NCBI GenBank assembly: GCA_964522605.1
Contig: CAZFWV010000068.1
Coordinates: 1 to 24,719 of the forward strand
Direction: 5' to 3'
Source of the DNA: CAVZLD01 sp964522605
GTDB taxonomy: Bacteria; Planctomycetota; Planctomycetia; Pirellulales; Pirellulaceae
Length of the DNA: 24,719 bases
The notes beneath the pieces are model-generated. The model was not told where the DNA came from. It made no database searches and saw only the letters and a list, made by a program, of their open reading frames with translations. Positions 23,823-24,719 of the stretch are shown here, in pieces (within the stretch, counting starts at the first letter, position 1; every line of letters starts with the position of its first letter). A program made the translations under genes and the position numbers.

Positions 23823-23971
23823 GATGACTCAAGAATAACTTCGTTGTTTTCCAACGAGGGTGGCTGGGGTCGAGCGCAGCGAGCCCTCAGGTCACGCGGC
23901 TGGGGGCTCGACGCTCGGACCTCGCGGCTCGACCCCAGGCACCCGAATGCCGAAGTTGTTCTTGAGCCATC
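23823..23971. repeat. Nested palindromic repeat (MITE/REP-like)
   Basis: Outer arms 23823-23843 and 23951-23971 pair at 19 of 21 positions; middle arms 23858-23875 (GGGTGGCTGGGGTCGAGC) and 23927-23944 pair at 17 of 18; an inner hairpin pairs 23881-23890 with 23900-23909 at 9 of 10. The element fills the gap between the DNA repair gene and the acyl-carrier-like gene, ending 2 nt before the latter's stop codon. On RNA it would form a long cruciform-like structure, and it may also terminate transcription. Confidence 0.75.
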
Positions 23972-23973
23972 AC

Positions 23974-24675
23974 TTAGAATCCCAAGTCTTCAATGAATCG
24001 CGTGTGACGATCGAGTTGTGCCCGATCGACACCTAACTCACGAACAATCACGCTGCACAAACGATCCCAGATCGGATCATCAACCGTGGAAGGCGCGGGA
24101 TCCGTTCGAAAACTGTCATCATTCCAGGCGGCGAGGATACGGGCAAGCTGACCCAGCGTTTGAAATGACGAGCCCACTGTGGGAATCCAGAGCACACCAA
24201 CGAGGTAACCCCCGAGGACACCGGGCAATAAGCCCATCACAGCCCCAGCGAGCGCCAAATAGAGATCTCCCGAAGCAACGATCACGACGACCATGACACC
24301 GAGTGCCGTCATCGTCCCACCCCAGAACACACCTGCGCCAGCCCAGTGCTCCAATCGAGGCAACTCGAGTCTGAGTTCTTGCTGCAGACTTATCCATCGG
24401 CGCTGTCGTCCCCAGGTCCCCAAGAGAGGTAGCAGCAACGTGGTCGGTCGAAGAGATTGCCGCTCGAGATCCCACGCCTGCATGATCGCTCTTCGCAGGC
24501 GGTAGAAGGCCCGACGGACCGGGCAGTCGGACCGCCTCACCCCTGCGCATTTGGCCAGGAGAAAGTCATGCAGCCCACCTAGCGTACCGGAAAAACAGAC
24601 CGCGTCGTCGTCCGTGATCGAAACCCCGAACTCCTCTTCAAATTCCAGCATCAATTCAACGACATCGAGCCCCAT
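23974..24675 (-). CDS. Membrane protein with split, order-swapped acyl-carrier halves
   Basis: 233 residues from the ATG at 24675, with AGAAGG 7 nt upstream; a TTG nine codons earlier is less likely. Residues 1-43 (MGLDVVELMLEFEEEFGVSI...LHDFLLAKC) match the part of an acyl carrier protein after the DSL motif (SLDVVELVMELEEEFGV). Residues 199-233 (IWDRLCSVIVRELGVDRAQ...RFIEDLGF) match the part before it and stop exactly at the DLG. Between them are a basic region and two membrane helices (about 113-133 and 139-163). The phosphopantetheine serine, which would lie at the junction, is absent from both halves. Related planctomycete proteins with this layout are known to me only as hypothetical or ACP-like. 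The role is unknown; carriage of an acyl group seems unlikely without the serine. Confidence 0.75.
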   Translation of the reverse strand: MGLDVVELMLEFEEEFGVSITDDDAVCFSGTLGGLHDFLLAKCAGVRRSDCPVRRAFYRLRRAIMQAWDLERQSLRPTTLLLPLLGTWGRQRRWISLQQELRLELPRLEHWAGAGVFWGGTMTALGVMVVVIVASGDLYLALAGAVMGLLPGVLGGYLVGVLWIPTVGSSFQTLGQLARILAAWNDDSFRTDPAPSTVDDPIWDRLCSVIVRELGVDRAQLDRHTRFIEDLGF

Positions 24676-24719
24676 GCTCACACCTTCTGAAGGGCAAATC
24701 AATGACGCGGAACCACTTG

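Noticed and set aside
23789..23854. Upstream start for the DNA alkylation repair protein
   Set aside because: The added 22 residues overlap the palindromic repeat and have no counterpart in the family.

Overview
The window looks like chromosomal DNA from a free-living planctomycete, probably of the Planctomycetaceae (Schlesneria/Rubinisphaera-like). I infer this from the moderately high GC content, the many secreted beta-propeller and beta-helix proteins, a dockerin-like plus PEP-CTERM-like tail, a Tat-exported Gfo/Idh/MocA oxidoreductase, a membrane protein with acyl-carrier-like ends, and the GC-rich palindromic repeats between genes. No rRNA, tRNA, transposase, integrase or CRISPR array was seen. 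Start codons were moved to internal ATG/GTG codons wherever a Shine-Dalgarno sequence decided the matter.

Layout. 1-72: long hairpin repeat. 103-2668 (minus): ModA/ModB-like pair, a double-domain binding protein followed by a permease, with an 8-nt overlap. 2669-3103: intergenic with a palindrome. 3104-4773 (plus): a membrane-anchored peroxiredoxin-like protein whose reading frame is interrupted by one TGA exactly where the first cysteine of a WCPFC motif belongs, then a secreted glycerophosphodiester phosphodiesterase. 4836-7508 (minus): secreted PQQ-like propeller. 7690-8119: GxxExxY gene bounded by near-perfect 27-nt inverted repeats. 8203-10062 (minus): glucose/sorbosone dehydrogenase-type propeller with dockerin-like repeats and a C-terminal sorting signal. 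10307-15127 (plus): unknown small protein, SLC12-type permease, DUF1704 (QEGLA) putative peptidase. 15170-16654 (minus): neutral-ceramidase-like secreted protein. 16995-18343 (plus): DUF1848 Fe-S/radical-SAM-like protein overlapping a BCP-type peroxiredoxin by 4 nt. 18376-21129 (minus): large secreted beta-helix protein. 21631-23001 (plus): Tat-exported oxidoreductase. 23078-23788 (minus): DNA alkylation repair protein. 23823-23971: nested palindromic repeat. 23974-24675 (minus): membrane protein carrying the two halves of an acyl-carrier fold in swapped order.

The most interesting signal is the TGA at 3518-3520. The frame stays open and conserved on both sides, the site is a redox cysteine position (WUPFC), and a hairpin with a GGT apical loop starts 18 nt after the TGA. 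This fits a bacterial SECIS element, so the gene is a strong candidate selenoprotein that standard gene callers would split or truncate. Other notable points are the swapped acyl-carrier protein, the inverted-repeat-bounded GxxExxY cassette, a dispersed palindromic repeat present twice, and the fused double binding protein.

Most genes appear to be separate transcription units for carbohydrate and lipid scavenging at the cell surface. The likely operons are the ModA/ModB-like pair, the selenoprotein candidate with the phosphodiesterase (35 nt apart), the 10307-15127 trio, and DUF1848 with the peroxiredoxin.
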